A stretch of DNA of 6,737 bases from Caulobacteraceae bacterium (GTDB lineage Bacteria; Pseudomonadota; Alphaproteobacteria; Caulobacterales; Caulobacteraceae), in the NCBI GenBank assembly GCA_947479185.1, contig CANJYY010000147.1, forward strand, positions 1 to 6,737. The letters are read 5' to 3'. A program made the position numbers and the translations under genes. The notes beneath the pieces are model-generated. The model did not search any database and was not told where the DNA came from. It was given only the letters and a program-made list of their open reading frames with translations. Shown here in pieces: positions 6,035 to 6,737 of this stretch. Numbering within the stretch: position 1 is the stretch's first letter; each line of letters opens with the position of its first letter.

Positions 6035-6066
6035 ACTAATCCCTAGTCCCTATTCCCTAACCCCTA
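6035..6066 (-). repeat. Telomere-like TAGGGRN heptad array, right arm, overlapping the purD stop codon
   Basis: On the minus strand this reads TAGGGGT, TAGGGAA, TAGGGAC, TAGGGAT, TAGT: four heptads, one more than the left arm. It is GGGG-TTA-GGG-AATA-GGG-ACTA-GGG (6064 down to 6041), a canonical G-quadruplex motif in the sense strand of purD. The first TAG of the array is the purD stop codon. An RNA covering both arms could instead form a long stem over the spacer 5998-6034, possibly ending or stabilising the purD transcript. Confidence 0.8.
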
Positions 6067-6737
6067 CAAAGCCCGCCACCCGATATCCCGCCGGCAGAAG
6101 CCGCCCGGGAAGTCGATGGCGTCCACGGCGGCGTAGGCCGTGTCGCGCGCGGCCTGCAGGGTCGCGCCCGTGGCGCAGACGTTCAGCACCCGGCCGCCGG
6201 ACGAGCGCAGGGCGCCGTCCGCGTCGCGGCTGGTGCCGGCGTGGAATACGACCGCGTCGCCGTGTGGCGCGTCCGCGCCGCGGATGACCGCGCCGCTGAC
6301 CGGGCTGTCGGGATAGCCGTCGGCGGCCAGCACGACACAGATCGCCGGGTCGGCCTTCCACGTCGGCGCCGGCTGGTCGGCCAGCGTCCCCGTCGCGGCG
6401 GCCAGCAGATAGGGGACCAGATCGCTCTCCAGCCGCAGCATCAGCACCTGGCATTCGGGATCGCCGAAGCGGGCGTTGAACTCGACCAGTCGCGGCCCCG
6501 TCGAGGTCAGCATCAGGCCTGCGTACAGCACGCCGCGATAGGGAGTGCCTTCGGCCTCCATACCACGGACCGCCGGCAGCACGCATTCGTCGAAGGCGCG
6601 GCGGGCCAGGTCGTCGGTCAGCACCGGCGCGGGCGAATAGGTGCCCATGCCGCCGGTGTTCGGGCCGGTATCGCCATCTCCGATACGTTTGTGGTCCTGC
6701 GAGGTGGGAAGGATGACGTAGTCGCGGCCGGAGACGA
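6064..6737 (-). CDS. purD: Phosphoribosylamine-glycine ligase (GAR synthetase), C-terminal part
   Basis: PurD joins glycine to 5-phosphoribosylamine with ATP, the second step of de novo purine synthesis, in the cytoplasm. The window holds the last 223 residues; the start lies beyond the right edge (I recall about 420-430 residues for the full enzyme). ATP-grasp motifs are plain: [21 protein letters not shown] (residues 11-31 of this fragment) with its N26 and G28-G29 turn, the [11 protein letters not shown] strand, and the Mg site [14 protein letters not shown] with E85, N87 and E94. The C-terminal domain has VFHAGT, GGRVLNV and the family's ending RDIGWRAL. An internal ATG at 6648 is not the start, since the conserved ATP-grasp motif continues before it. 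The TAG stop (6064-6066) falls in a heptad repeat that may serve as its 3' end structure. No frameshift is seen. Confidence 0.97.
   Translation of the reverse strand, partial: VSGRDYVILPTSQDHKRIGDGDTGPNTGGMGTYSPAPVLTDDLARRAFDECVLPAVRGMEAEGTPYRGVLYAGLMLTSTGPRLVEFNARFGDPECQVLMLRLESDLVPYLLAAATGTLADQPAPTWKADPAICVVLAADGYPDSPVSGAVIRGADAPHGDAVVFHAGTSRDADGALRSSGGRVLNVCATGATLQAARDTAYAAVDAIDFPGGFCRRDIGWRAL

Noticed and set aside
6050..6586. 178-codon open frame on the - strand
   Set aside because: It is out of frame with purD, which is conserved throughout; the frame is Arg/Gly/Pro-rich and without motifs.

Overview
This is a high-GC window from an alphaproteobacterium, most likely Caulobacterales (Caulobacter, Brevundimonas or Phenylobacterium). 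That placement is inference from GC-rich third codon positions, tightly packed operons, the proteins themselves and G/C-rich intergenic inverted repeats. No species can be named from the sequence alone. No RNA gene, insertion sequence, phage gene or CRISPR array was seen, and no gene-free stretch is longer than about 175 bases.

Layout. Positions 1-3328 (+ strand) look like the end of one operon: the last 20 codons of an unidentified gene, a six-helix zinc-type cation diffusion facilitator with a very His-rich N-terminus, waaA (Kdo transferase) and lpxK (lipid A 4'-kinase). The gaps are 13 bp, 5 bp and a 4-bp ATGA overlap. Positions 3477-5890 (- strand) hold a two-gene unit: a cytoplasmic APH/ACAD10-11-type small-molecule kinase followed by an exported cog1228-type metallo-amidohydrolase, joined by a TGATG stop/start. 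At 6064-6737 (- strand) is the C-terminal half of purD (glycinamide ribonucleotide synthetase), which runs off the window.

How they work together. LpxK and WaaA catalyse consecutive steps of the Raetz pathway at the cytoplasmic face of the inner membrane: 4'-phosphorylation of the lipid A disaccharide, then Kdo addition. The metal exporter shares their transcription unit but has no obvious enzymatic link. The kinase and the amidohydrolase are probably co-expressed, although one is predicted cytoplasmic and the other periplasmic, so a shared pathway is unproven.

The most distinctive non-coding features are two intergenic inverted repeats. Positions 3313-3475, between the convergent lpxK and amidohydrolase genes, hold two inverted copies of a G-rich element, each with its own perfect 7-bp hairpin. 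Positions 5973-6066 hold inverted arrays of a telomere-like TAGGGRN heptad, and both arms carry canonical G-quadruplex motifs. In each case one arm overlaps the stop codon of a flanking gene (lpxK and purD). No clearly new multi-gene system is present; the genes are mostly known families.
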